This document shows positions 24,059 to 35,346 of a DNA stretch of 64,000 nucleotides, piece after piece. The number at the start of each line of letters is the position of its first letter. Position 1 is the first letter of the stretch. A model generated the notes under the pieces. That model was not told where the DNA came from. It worked only from the letters and a program-made list of their open reading frames with translations, and made no database searches. The stretch lies in contig CM066306.1 in assembly GCA_033807695.1 (NCBI GenBank), forward strand, positions 1,302,001 through 1,366,000, written 5' to 3'. The position numbers and the translations under genes are program-made. The DNA is from Daedaleopsis sinensis (taxonomy: Eukaryota; Basidiomycota; Agaricomycetes; Polyporales; Polyporaceae).

Positions 24059-26429
24059 TTAATAGCCCGCCGCAACGCCGTTCTTTCTCGAATCACTCGC
24101 AGCTAAGATTACATTGCATCATGAGCTCTGCCTGGTGTGCGGAGAGTACGGATATGGCGCTCACCGTATAGAGTACCATCAACCTTCACTACAGCTTGTA
24201 TAACAGCGGCAACGCGACCCGTGTCCGATACTACCAGGCAAGTCAATATCACTACCCAGATATCGAGTAGGAGATCCATGCGTACCGGTGATGTTGTGCC
24301 CCATGTCCCGCAAGCCTTTCAGTTGCGCTGGCGGCAAGGTGTTGTCCGCGTCCACCATAGTTGGGTATAATTGGTCGTGCAGACGGCCGTGCTCGATGGC
24401 TGCACTGACATCCATCCCCCAGTCCAGATTCAGCAGCACCTGGAACACTGCGGGGAAGATGCGGGAGCCACCGGAGCCTCCGATCGCAGCGTAGAATGTA
24501 CCGTCCTCATTCTCTATGATGGATGGGACAGTCGAGGACAATGGTCGCTTTCCTGGCTCGGGATAGTTATCTACGTAGAGTCATCAGTACCAGGGTCAGC
24601 TAGGCACCGACATGTTCATATGAGCTCACAGGGTGAAGGGTAAAGACCAAATGCATTCGGGGAGCCGGGCGTCGAAAAGTCGTCCATCTACAAGCGTTTG
24701 ATTCAGACAACGGTATAGCATGGGTAGGGGATGTCATACCTCGTCGTTGAGGATGACTCCGGTCACAGGATCCAAGACGGCGGAGCCGAAGATAAGGTTC
24801 ACAGTGGTCGTCAATGCGACGGCCATGCCATCCTTATCAACCACTGAAGAATGACTCTGATGAAGATGTTAAGGGCGTGACAATCTCTTAGAGTAGCTAT
24901 GCTCCTTACCGTGCCATGATCTGTCACAACATCGTATATAGGATTGTAGTACTCAGGAGGATGTGTCTGGTCCTGCAACAAGTTCTCAGTATGTTAAAGC
25001 GAGTCAGTAAGATACTACGTACATCAGTTATGTTCATGAAGACCATAGCACTGTATTCCTTCGTAGGAATCTCGATTATTTGTTCGACATGGTCGTGGAA
25101 CGACGGGTCACCGATCCTTGTACTATGTACCAAGACCGTCAGTACAGTTGTATTCCTCACGCGACACGAGACATACCGAGCAGCAAAGCCGACTTGTAAA
25201 GTGTACCTGTTAGCCATGCTTTTTGTCATAGGATTAGTACTCACACTTCATCGCCTCAATCATTCTATGAACGTTGGTCAGGCTTCTACCATCATTCACG
25301 AGCTCGGGGTAGTGCTCCATGAGATTCAACATGTGAATCAAGACAGGGCCTGACGTCGGTGCATGCGGTGTGAAGATCTTGCGACCGCGATAGGATCCTT
25401 GGAGTGAGTGCTTCACTTCTACCTCATAGCTCTCTAGGTCTTGGTGAGTGAGGATGCCTCCGGTTTCTTGGACCTTCTTAACAATCGCGTCTGCTATAGG
25501 CCCCTTGTAGAATGCGTCAGGTCCTTCCTCGGCGATGGTCTCGAGCGTCCGAGATAGGTTCGTCCGTCGGATTGTTTCACCTTCCTTCAGTAGGCGTCCA
25601 CCAGGGGCGAATACGTCGCGCCAGTCGGGCTCGCTCAACATCAAGGCCGAGAACATCTATAACACGCGGATGAACTAGCGGCACCCTCCGTCATACAGGA
25701 TAACTCACCTGAATTCGACGAGCAAGTTCCTTCTGCACGACCCAACCCTTCGCTAACTCTGCAGCGGGCTTCACCAATGTCTTCCATGGCAATTTGCCCC
25801 ACCGCGTGTGAGCCTCCTCGAGTCCACGTAGTTCTCCCGGGATACCGACAGACAGCCCACCCCATCGGGAGGCTAAGGGGTCGTCAACGTACATAGTCTT
25901 ATTGCTCAGCGCCGGAGCTGTTTCACGGAAGTCAATCGTGAAGACCTCCGATGCTCCACCAGGGCTGGACGGCGGTATACGGACGGTCATAAAACCTCCG
26001 CCCCCGATGCCAGACCTAAGTATACGTCATGTCAGCAAGACACACCAGATCTGTCCTGGAGCTATGAGATACTCACGAGAACATGTTCACCACGCCGATG
26101 CACAGAGTCGTGCTGACCACAGCATCTACCGCGTTACCTCCCGCCTTCAAGGTGTTGACCCCAATATCTGAACACCTCTCATTCTCGCTCGCGACGGCTC
26201 CGTGGGTGGCCCGTACAAGGTAGGCCGGATTGGGCGAGCCAGAGGGAACTTGCGTGCGATGCCCTCCGAGATGACATGGGCGTACGTGTGACGAGAGGTA
26301 TGCCCAGTTATCGTAGAGCAGATAACCAGCGCAGAGAGTGACCAGTGCCGCGCTGATCCACCTAGACCGTTGCGGCCGTCGACGAGGTAGCCCAGATGAA
26401 GGCTCTGCGATGATACCGGGCTTGAGCAT
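24059..26429 (-). CDS. Gamma-glutamyltranspeptidase, membrane-anchored
   Basis: Ntn hydrolase that removes the gamma-glutamyl group of glutathione at the cell surface or vacuole. Start ATG 26429 ([12 protein letters not shown]); a basic stretch 'RRRPQRSR' and one membrane helix '[19 protein letters not shown]' suggest a type II anchor. Family blocks in order: '[21 protein letters not shown]', '[13 protein letters not shown]', '[11 protein letters not shown]', 'IDFRETAP', '[13 protein letters not shown]', '[15 protein letters not shown]', '[14 protein letters not shown]', the autocleavage site '[16 protein letters not shown]' (catalytic Thr at an exon end), '[11 protein letters not shown]' and '[10 protein letters not shown]'. 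The last intron (donor GTGAGC) leads to '[13 protein letters not shown]', the usual end. Complete and probably active; the residue after the catalytic Thr is Ser instead of the common Thr. The 23515-24058 stretch downstream has no supported gene. Confidence 0.9.
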
Positions 26430-26837
26430 GAGGAGAGTATGAGCGACCGACGACAAGAGACCACCGCGCGATAAGTACGGAAGAGAATGCCGCGTTCGGG
26501 GATCGGTGACGCGTAGAGTCGCACGCGTTACGAAGCGATATCAGCCGGTACAGTCATCCACGCCCAGCGCGACGCTGTAGGGCGATGAGCTCTGCGGCTG
26601 CGAGTTGCAGAACGGGCACATCGGCGTGGACGGCACAAAGCCGACAAACGAGGGACGTTCAGTATGCGCATCCGCATGTGGAAGGGACGATGGCGAAATT
26701 GACAGGCGCGATGGCGAAGTCGAGTAATGAAGCGCCCGAAGAACCTTCATAGGCGCCTATCGACAGCACCGACGTCGACAACGCGCTTGTCCAGGCTTGT
26801 CCCTCTACCACATCCTCCCCTCATCACTAAGTCCGAT
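26430..26837. promoter_or_regulatory. Divergent promoter region
   Basis: A 400-base gap between the divergently transcribed gamma-glutamyltranspeptidase gene and the 26.8 kb orphan gene. It must hold both promoters; I see no clear TATA box on either side. Confidence 0.4.
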
Positions 26838-29146
26838 ATGTCGGTGTATGCGCGCGGAAAGCGTCCATCTCGTCTCAACGATCACAGCCTCTTGCTCAAT
26901 GGGCTTCAGAGTACACGGTGAGCAAACATACAACGTTGTGCGGCTTCAATGCTCAGAACACTTCCTGCAGACTTTCTGGAGAGAGGAGGGATGGAGGTGT
27001 GCATTTTCTTGCATGTGTAAAACCCTGGCATGTTACAGAGGTCCATATCCCGGCTAGACTTACGTCCTGCGAAGCGACAGCGAACGGATGGCCTTAACTC
27101 TCGCTTCGATCGAATGATTCGGACCGTCAACATTATGCACGTTCCGGCTACCACATCCTCACATTCGTCGCATTCACGGCGCTCACGGGCGGAGTCATCG
27201 TCTTCTGGCGTCACTTACGATAGCCCTACAACGCCGTTGGACCCCCGCGATAGTTCAGACAACGGGAACTTAGGCGAGCATTTCTCCGTGCTCAAGATGA
27301 AGAGTCTTGGATCAGTTCGTGGCATCGACCCTTTCGATCGCTCTGCTTTTGGCGAAGGCGAAGTCACTCACTTGAATGGATCCATCAAGCCTCTTCCTAC
27401 GTGGCTCGAAGGCACAATAACGACCCTGAACGCGAAACATCCTCTTAGGGTGCTACTCCCCGATGGAGAACTCCCCTGCGAGGAGCCTGACTTATCTATG
27501 CTTGATACGGAGCCGGATGCTGTTACCATGCTCGTTCCTCAGGAATCGCCTTTCGCATTCGCAGCATCAACCGAGTCGCCGCGCGTGACGGACTTGCCCA
27601 ATTCCTATGTAACTGGTCTGGATGACGTGCGACAGACTCTGCCACCAACTTCATCACACCGAGCACATCCCTCATCCCCCGACTATAACGATATGACGCC
27701 CTCAATGCTGCCATTTTCAACGCCTGGTCCTACATTCCCTCAGTCTACCCGTAGCTCTACTATGCTCGACGATCCCTCCTTGTATTCAGATCACCATCTC
27801 TCAGAGGCCGTGCCATTCTGGCAACCTGGACCTTTCTGCCATCCCGGCGATGCTTCGACAATCGACTTCGATACTGAACGAAACATTCGGACGTCATCTC
27901 CTGCTTCATTCGCAGACGAGTCTTTCTCGTATCCCGCAAGGCATCCCCTACACGTGAGCCTACCATTTTCGACACCTGGCCCCAACGCAGGGCTCCCTTC
28001 GTCGGAGCCTAGCATATCCCCTTCGATTACGCAACGCGATCTTTCTCCTGTGGTCACTGCCCCTGGATATGGAGCTTCGCTGTTCTCGCCCGCCGCATCC
28101 TCCTGGCAATATGGCTCGCTACATTCTCCTCTCCGCCTTGCGGAACGATGCTTGACCTCGCGCGAAAACAGCTCTGATTCTCTTGGCCGCCTTTTCAACT
28201 CTTCCGGCGACGGTCATTTGCTATCCGGGTCGATTATTCTACCTTCTCAAGAACCCTGCAACATTAATGTAGATTACGAAGCGCTGGGCTTCAAGTGGAA
28301 CAGATTTGACCGCGGCGATATCATTCTGGACGCGGCGTCTTCTTCGCCTATCTCTGGAGATTCCGATTCAGAGGAGCTTTTCTGGCAACAACAGGAAGAA
28401 TCTCACATGGAACATGCTCTACCTCGTGAAAACGCGATGAACTCGTCCCCTGCATCGCTCAGACTCACTGGCATATCTACCCCACCCATTCTGAGTCCCG
28501 GTCAACAATCTTCCATACCTCAGGTGTCGCAAGGTCGTCCACGCGGGAACCCTTCCCCTCAGAAGAGTGCAGACACCAGTCCCTTCGCATGGGCAGCAGC
28601 ATCTCCTGTCGAACATGTACCCTGTACACTCCGTTCGGACGTCCTCCAACACAATGCTTCGCTTGACGGTCGATCTTATGGTCCAGAATGCTCTCCGCCA
28701 GGACAGCCTTTCGCGCCAGCTCCTGGCATCTATATCTCGCCCTTACGGAATCAGTCGGGCGGTTCCGGGGGCAGCGCGCGCACCGCGGATCATGACCATG
28801 GTGAAGGTGTCCGTCAAGTGCGGGTACGTGCATCATGCATCGAATCTCTTGTAGCGTATCTCACACAGACATAACTGGCTCTGTCTAGCCCGATGAAAAC
28901 GGGAGCGGAGGAGTTCGTGCACGACAACAAGCTGCGCGATCACCTCAAGGGAGAGCGTCCGTTGGTGCTCATGAAGACGCTACCTCCACCTACGAGATCA
29001 AGATTGAAGAGGATATCAGTCAGTCTCCTCCCAAGACTTTCGGCGGGGCAGCCGGGGCTTTGAGTGAGGACGAAGACGAGATAGAGGATTTCACAACGGA
29101 TTGTTCACAGGAGACACATGATACGATCGAGTCGTGGACTGACTAA
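26838..29146 (+). CDS. Large Ser/Pro-rich hypothetical protein
   Basis: Unrecognised protein of roughly 700 residues, mostly disordered. I start it at ATG 26838 (MSVYARGKRPSRLNDHS): splicing donor GTGAGC near 26921 to acceptor TTACAGAG restores the frame into 'RSISRLDLRPAKRQRT', a basic nuclear-localisation-like stretch. If that exon is rejected, the next in-frame ATG is at 27030. The long exon is Ser/Pro/Thr-rich with two near-identical units 'LPFSTPGPTFPQS' and 'LPFSTPGPNAGLPS', and one ordered-looking piece 'NINVDYEALGFKWNRFDRGD'. A last intron (donor GTACGT near 28823, acceptor GTCTAG) leads to 'PDENGSGGVRARQQAA' and an acidic tail 'LSEDEDEIEDFTTD', stop TAA 29144-29146. Could be a nuclear regulator; no DNA-binding domain is visible. 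Confidence 0.65.
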
Positions 29147-30149
29147 AGACCATGTATGGAATTTCAATGCTCGAGTTCTAATGCAGGGGCGCCTTGTTGA
29201 ACACGACATGTCTGTGAATTTTCGCTGGATATAGCGGTTCGCTGACTCATGAACCGCTGGTACTGACGCGGACGAGGTGCGTCGTCGTCGCCGTCTGTCA
29301 ATTTCCAAGTCGGCGATGCTCTTTTGCTCGAAGGCGCCCCCAGGTTTGGGGTGGCAAACGTCTATTTGGACGAAGGTCTGTCTTCATGTGTGTCAGCTGT
29401 ACTACTGCTGAGAGATGATGATTAGCAGATGCGTTACACAGACGCCGCTTGAGTCCTCTCGACGGGCAACCATATGACTCGCGATTCTGCCGCCTCGGAG
29501 AGAGTACTACTCCGGAGTGTTCTACTGCGAAGATCTCCGCTGCAATGCTGGGCTCTGTGCGGCAAGGGGTTCCTTCGGTGTGACGTTTCCTCCTGACCCG
29601 CCTGGACAAATTGGTGAACTCAATGTTTGCTCAAACCTAATGCTGAACATTCGGCGAGGTCGTTCTGATCCACCAATGTCATGTACCTGTCCAATGAATA
29701 AGCGGTCCCATATGGGGGTATCATCGTGCGCAAATCGTCCACGAACTGCCGCTCCGACAATCCTCGGCGATTTGTACCTCATCTTATACTGACCATGCGA
29801 CAGCCGTGGCATCTCAGGCCGTGTGTGTCCTTCCGACAAATTGAAGTCCGGGGTCCCCGAGCTCTAGGTATTAGGCTCACATACCTAGCGCTGCATACGA
29901 CCCCACTGACTCATCCTATGCATATACAGTCCGTTCGCGTGGATTATCGCCGCCCCGGCGCTGATCTCGAGCTCGAGGATGTTCGCGCGTTTGGTCTGCG
30001 GTCACGATCGCGCTGTCGCGCTGTCGTGCTTCGGGCCCTCGAAGGGGCTTCCTCCGCGCGACCGGAAACGATGATGTCCGTGTATAAAGTGCGAGTGTGC
30101 ACCACTGCTGGGAAGACTTGAGGCCATCTTTCTCAAACTCCTGCTTGAC
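29147..30149. other. Intergenic, no supported gene; TATA box of the S10 gene
   Basis: About 1 kb with only short frames lacking motifs. TATAAA at 30083-30088 is about 65 bases upstream of the carboxypeptidase-like ATG. Confidence 0.45.
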
Positions 30150-32341
30150 ATGGTGTCTGCCTTGCTGGCCGCGGCCGTCGCCGCACTATCCCTCGCGTCG
30201 TCCACGATCAGCAGCGCCGTTGAGACTCGCGCCGCGGCGGATCCCAGCCCGGGCAAGCTTCGAAATGTGGTCGAGAACAGCGGGGTATGCGAGACTACTG
30301 CAGGCGTATACCAAGCGTCTGGCTATGGGGACATCGCTGCTAACGGAAGTATTTGGTGCGTACGTTGTTTCGGCGTACGCCAGTATCGGTCTATCTGATT
30401 GCAGCTACGTATTGTAATAGGTTCTGGTTCTTCGAAGCCCGTCATAACCCCGACACAGCACCTCTTACCGTATGGCTGCAAGGCGAGGTGCGTGATCATG
30501 CTCTATAGCTGATACGGCGGCCCTATACTCATGACGTACATCGCGCAGGGCGGCACCTCAAGCATGGTCGGCTTGTTGACGGAGAACGGCCCATGTCGCC
30601 TTAATGACGACCAGTCGAGCGTGTCGCGCAACCCCTTCTCCTTCAACGAAGTTTCGAACGTGTCAGTCTGGGAAATCCATCAATCTTGTCTGGCCAAAGG
30701 CATTGACCATCCCACGCGCAGTCTCTACATTGACCAACCGATTGGTGTTGGCTTTTCGTACGGTTCACGGAACGTTACCACGACACAAGCGGCCGCGGCA
30801 GATGTCTGGCAGGTCGGTATAACATGAGATTTGAGCAAACCTGGAGACTCATCAACGGTCTCTATCAGTTTCTCCAGTTATTCTTCGCGGACTCCCGGTT
30901 CGCCAAATACCAGAAGAATGACTTCGGACTTTGGAGTGAACGGTACGTATTCTGGGCCTCGGAAAGGCATAATCAGAATCACAGTCTGACCGTCCTCTTT
31001 CTAGCTACGGTGGCGTCTTTGTGTCTACATTTGCTTCGTAAGGGGATTGAGGATCTCGAAGACTATGCCTTGACAGAGCTCCTCTGCACCAGATACTTCC
31101 TCGATCAAAATGATGGCATCGATAAGGGCACTGTGTCTGGTGTCAAAATCAACGTTAAGAATGTCGGCTTGGGCGGTCCCTATATGGTGAGCTGCGTGCT
31201 TTGCACCCCGGTCCCCCAGTGCCCACGAATTCTCTCTCAAGCGCTCTTTGTAGGACCCTCTCATCCAGCTGCCGTATTACTTGGACTACGCAGTAGGAAA
31301 CCCGTGAGTTTGGCGAGTATATGCTGGCCATATATGCGCACATCGAGACGTGAAATCGACAGGTACGCTCAGCTGGTGTCCGCATCGACGATCCTAGCAA
31401 AGACCCGCCTCTGGTTCGCAGACGATAACTCCGGCATTCAAAAGAAGGTATCTCCCCCAGCGTCTCCTTCATCGCACTGACACCTCTGTTGACGGTAGTC
31501 CCTCCCCGGCGCCCGCATTCAGGTCCTGAACTGCTACGCCGACGACGGCAGCAGCAATCTCGTCTGCTGGGACGCGCAGCTCGCCGCGGACCAGGACTAC
31601 TACAGGACGCTGTCGGGCAGCTTCAGCCCCTTCCACGTGAACTCGAACACGACGGACCCGTCTACCGCGCCGTTCCTCTCCGACGCCGCCCTCCAGCAGA
31701 AAATCGGCGCGCTCGTGAACTACACCGAGGACAACATCTTCGTCGCGTACGGGTGGGCCACCGCGGGGGCGTTCATCCGCAACAGCCGGCCGATCCTCGA
31801 GGGCCTGATCAACAAGGGCGTCCGCGTGGGGATGTGGTCTGGCGACGCGGTAAGTGCGAGTCTGCCCCCGTCGCCGGTCGGGGCTCTATAGTCCTCACGC
31901 TGCCCTCTGCACCTAGGATTTCAATGGGAACTACATGATGACTGAAGCACTTGTAAGCATCAGACATGTTCAAGTTCGCGATGCAGACTCTTCTGACAGT
32001 GACGTGCGCGGCCGCCCATCGTCGGTCGACGTCGCGTCCGTCCTAGGCTGCAAGCCTGAACACCGACGCCACGATCGACTTCTACTTCACGCCGTTCAGC
32101 CCGTACCCGGTCAGCGGCGCGCAGGTCGGGCAGTTCAAGCAGCTCGGTCCGTTCGCCTACGTGCGTTTCACCGGGGCGTGAGTGGCATCTGTAGATGTCG
32201 ACTGAGCGTTCCGCTGACCATGGGACGACACTGTACAGCGGACATAACCTTGGGGACTTCTCTTCCGGTTCTTTGGGAAAGGGCCAGGCGGCGCTGCAGT
32301 TCTTCAACCAGACGATCCATGGCCAGACCATCTCAAAGTGA
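30150..32341 (+). CDS. Secreted S10 serine carboxypeptidase-like protein, catalytic Ser replaced by Arg
   Basis: Family S10 fold: signal peptide '[22 protein letters not shown]', '[16 protein letters not shown]', '[20 protein letters not shown]', '[13 protein letters not shown]', '[14 protein letters not shown]'. About ten exons follow to '[20 protein letters not shown]', '[15 protein letters not shown]', '[18 protein letters not shown]' (catalytic Asp present) and '[13 protein letters not shown]' (His present), stop TGA at 32341. The nucleophile motif GESYGG reads S-E-R-Y-G-G: exon end GAA CG at 30938-30942 joins C TAC GGT GGC after acceptor TTTCTAG, so the Ser codon is CGC (Arg). The donor GTACGT is strong and I see no alternative join restoring Ser. 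Normally these enzymes remove C-terminal residues in acid compartments or outside the cell; this copy is predicted to lack peptidase activity. Confidence 0.85.
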
Positions 32342-32598
32342 TTCATAAGTAGCCTAAAGTAGGCCGCTCCGAGCTTGTCGAGCGCGTGCGCTGCAACCAG
32401 GTTGTATTTTTGGGAACCCTGACACACGCAGGCCACGCGTATTGGCGTGGAATCAGAGACGAACACGAACATCGACAGCATTTCGAAAGCAATTACACAT
32501 GGGACATAAGATACGAGACAGCTCCGCCTCTATAAATATGGACTCGGAGAGAAACCGACAGAATGGTATACATCCACGCTCCAGACTGCCCGAGCCGT

Positions 32599-33585
32599 CT
32601 ACCAGCCGACGTCCCCGCCGTCGTACGCCTCGACGCGGAGGCGGCGCTCGCCCTTGACCTTCCGCAGGCGGTAGCGCTCGAGGTCGTACCGCTCGTACGA
32701 CGCGGCGGCGAGGCGCATCGCGCGGATGTGGTGCGGGCGCGAGTTGGCGGCCGCGGCGTGTGCGCGCGACTGCCAGATGCACGTCGCGAGGTTGAGCCCG
32801 GACTGCGCGTGCGGCGTCCCGTACCAGTAGAGGATCAACTGCGAAGTCCGGAGAGACAGACGTCAGCGGCAGCGTCGATGATGGATGGACATCTGTCCGT
32901 GTGAGATAGAGGACGTACCCCCCCGTTCTGCACGGCTTCCTCGTGCGCCTGCTTGTCGGCGTCGTACAGCGCTGCGGCGGTGGGGATCGCGTCAGCGCAA
33001 GGGCAGATGACGAATATGCACATGCAGGCGCGGGAGGGAGGATTACTCACGTCCGCCGTCGCTCCCGTCGCGCCGCTTGCTGCGGAAGGCGACGGTGTAC
33101 CACTCGCGCTCGTCCTCCTCGGGGAGCTCGAGCTCCTCCCAGTTGAACGCGTCCTTGTACGGCACGGTCGCGTACTCGTCGGTGACGGGGTGGAAGTTGT
33201 GGAGCGCGCGGTGGAGGGACAGCGACGCCTGGTCGATGGACGGCAGCCGGGAGTCGGTGGACAGCGGCCGGGGCGCACTCGGGGAGGAGAACGCGGGGGA
33301 GGAGGTGGGGTAGTTGGGCTGCACTACGCCCACTGGGAGCGAGGAGAGCAGGGGCGGGAGGTAGAGGATCGGGGACTGGGAGCGGCGGGAGAAGGTGGGG
33401 AGCACATGCGGGTCGCGGTTGTGCTCCTCGTCGGGCGTGGTGGCCTCGTCGGGCGTAGTGGCCTCTTCGGGCGTAGACGACTCGGAGCTTTCGAACGCGT
33501 CGGTGGCGTCTACACTAGCGGGAATGACGCCCTTCGGCTCTAGAGGCAAGAGAGCGGGAGGAGCAAGTACAGCGACTTGAGCCAT
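32599..33585 (-). CDS. Conserved fungal protein, UPF0643-like
   Basis: About 290 residues from three exons. An N-terminal half begins MAQVAVLAPPALLPLEPKG and is Pro/Ser/Glu-rich with the repeat 'EEATTPDEATTPDEE'. The ordered half follows: 'TDEYATVPYKDAFNWEELE', 'EREWYTVAFRSKRRDGSD', then after an intron 'LYDADKQAHEEAVQNGG', and the last exon 'LILYWYGTPHAQSGLNLATC', 'WQSRAHAAAANSRPHHIRAM', 'ERYDLERYRLRKVKGERRL'. The YWYG...NLATC-WxSR...PHHxxAM...ERYRL layout is what I associate with the fungal UPF0643 family; that name is from memory and is moderately sure. Function is unknown. Stop TAG at 32599-32601. Confidence 0.75.
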
Positions 33586-34340
33586 TGGGTCAGGCCTGTA
33601 ACAGAGACAATCTTAGAGTTCTTTTGAGGGAGAGAAGTGTGCAGAGTGCGGGGGAGGTTGTTGCAGACAGCGGCGACCACGAGCGACATTTATATGAACG
33701 GGTCGTCATCGTTGCCGCTGAATGAGCGACGAGCACGACAGCAGGAAGTGCGACCGATAGGTGTCACTGCCAGAAACATCGGAGCAAACGGCGGGTCGGG
33801 GATACGCAGATGGTGCGAGCTTGTGTAAAGCGAGCATTCCGATTGCGCCATTCCGAGGCCATCGAGGCGGCTCCCACTAGACTGGCAACCGTCTCAGCGA
33901 CGCGGATGACGAACGGACCACTCACGGCGCACGAGAATCATCCTGGTACCAATCGCGAACAGCCTACGACGGCGGACGCTGCTCCATACACGTCGGAGGC
34001 CTGCTTGGCGACGTCCAGACGCTGCGAAGCTACGCATTTCCGCAATGGCACCCGCATGTAGACGTCAAGAAAGCTCTGCGGGGTACGACATGATGACCCT
34101 CTGGAGAGCCTGTAGACAATCCAAGGCAAAGCATTGGTAGATTTTGTCGCGCGATGGACAAAGGCGGGGACAGGTGGGAATCAATGCCGCATGGATGAGG
34201 AGGCAGGGCCATCGAGCGGCGAGCAGCGGCTAGCAGCGGCGTGACACGGGCGTGACATGTGACCACGATGCGGTAACGCCCGCGCCCGTCACCCCAGGCC
34301 TCAACACCTTCGACAGCGACCACCACGTTCTGCCCTGGTC
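33586..34340. other. Divergent intergenic region
   Basis: About 750 bases between the UPF0643-like gene (minus) and the complex I subunit gene (plus). I see no coding signal or clear repeat. Confidence 0.4.
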
Positions 34341-35081
34341 ATGGCCACCCGCAAGGTCGCCGACCACACCCTCTACCACCTGAGCCCCAAGGGCTTCTGG
34401 AAGAAATTCAGTGCGCACCCTTGCTCTAGTCACCACCGGTTGTAATCCCGCAAGCTCACCTCTCTTCCTCTCGGACGCTCGCAGGAGATGTCGTCGCCGT
34501 GAGCCCGGAGATCTCTAGTGGTCTTCCGATTGCTGGCGTCCACCGCTACCCGCCTCCTGGTTCGAGGCCCGAGAAGTACTCCACTCCTGCTACCAAAGGT
34601 TCGCACCGTGTGTCAACTTGGTACCGATGATTGGTGGGTCAACCCAGCTTCCTTGCAGCCTCGGACCCCGCGCAAAACCCGTATTGGAAACGCGACATGC
34701 GGCGCGCGTACCCGCAACTGTCGGTCGTCACACAGTCCGAGCTCTCGACCCTCCTCCTCGACCATGCGAAGGCGCAGCAAGTGTACGTACCTTCCCACTC
34801 AGTCTCCATTCTCACTCCCATACCCCACCTCGTGCTGCCTGAGCTTACTGGCCTCCAGCATCTCTGCTCCTGTTGAGGAGAAGTCGGGCGTGCCCGCCGA
34901 GCAGCAGCCCGCTGTCGACCTCACCGAAGCGATCGCGACTATCGCGTCGGCCCGCAAGGCCTACCACGAGTCCAAGCTTCCCCCCACCCCTCCCAACCCG
35001 TTCCCGAAGTGGCGACCGGAACGCACCGAGGATCCACCTCACGATCCGCACGCGTACTTCCCCATGTTGCTCGTGAAGTAG
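34341..35081 (+). CDS. Mitochondrial complex I accessory subunit, fungal 21.3 kDa type
   Basis: Accessory subunit of NADH:ubiquinone oxidoreductase in the inner mitochondrial membrane. Four exons: MATRKVADHTLYHLSPKGF, 'WKKFRDVVAVSPEISSGLPI' joined over an intron (donor GTGCGC), 'GVHRYPPPGSRPEKYSTPAT', then after a second intron (acceptor TTCCTTGCAG) 'SDPAQNPYWKRDMRRAYPQL' and 'LSTLLLDHAKAQQ'. A third intron gives the tail 'EEKSGVPAEQQPAVDLTEAI' and 'PPNPFPKWRPERTEDPP'. The 'GFWxKFR...SGxPxxGxxRxPPPGxxP...NPYWKRDxRRxYP' layout matches the fungal 21.3 kDa subunit family as I recall it. Length about 195 residues. The 35082-35346 stretch downstream is empty. Confidence 0.75.
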
Positions 35082-35346
35082 AGTATAGTTGGCCAATGCA
35101 TTCTTTCACCTTGAGTCCATGGCCATCAAGCTCACCGCCGGGATAGCTTTCCTGGTCCTGAATCCGTCTTCTCCTGATGTCGTCGATCTATGTCTATGCT
35201 GACTTTCTAGTCGTGTGTAGAAAGGTGCAGAGCAGAGCATCTGGGAGTGCAGGCTTTGCGTAACGCGGCGGCAGCGTAAGTTCTTTCATACCGTCCGACA
35301 CCGCCGTGGGAACTGTCACGGTGCGCTCCGCTATGTCTATGTAGAT

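Noticed and set aside
29522..29839. Open frames on both strands in the 29.1-30.1 kb gap
   Set aside because: Mutually overlapping shadows with no signal, domain or consistent codon pattern.
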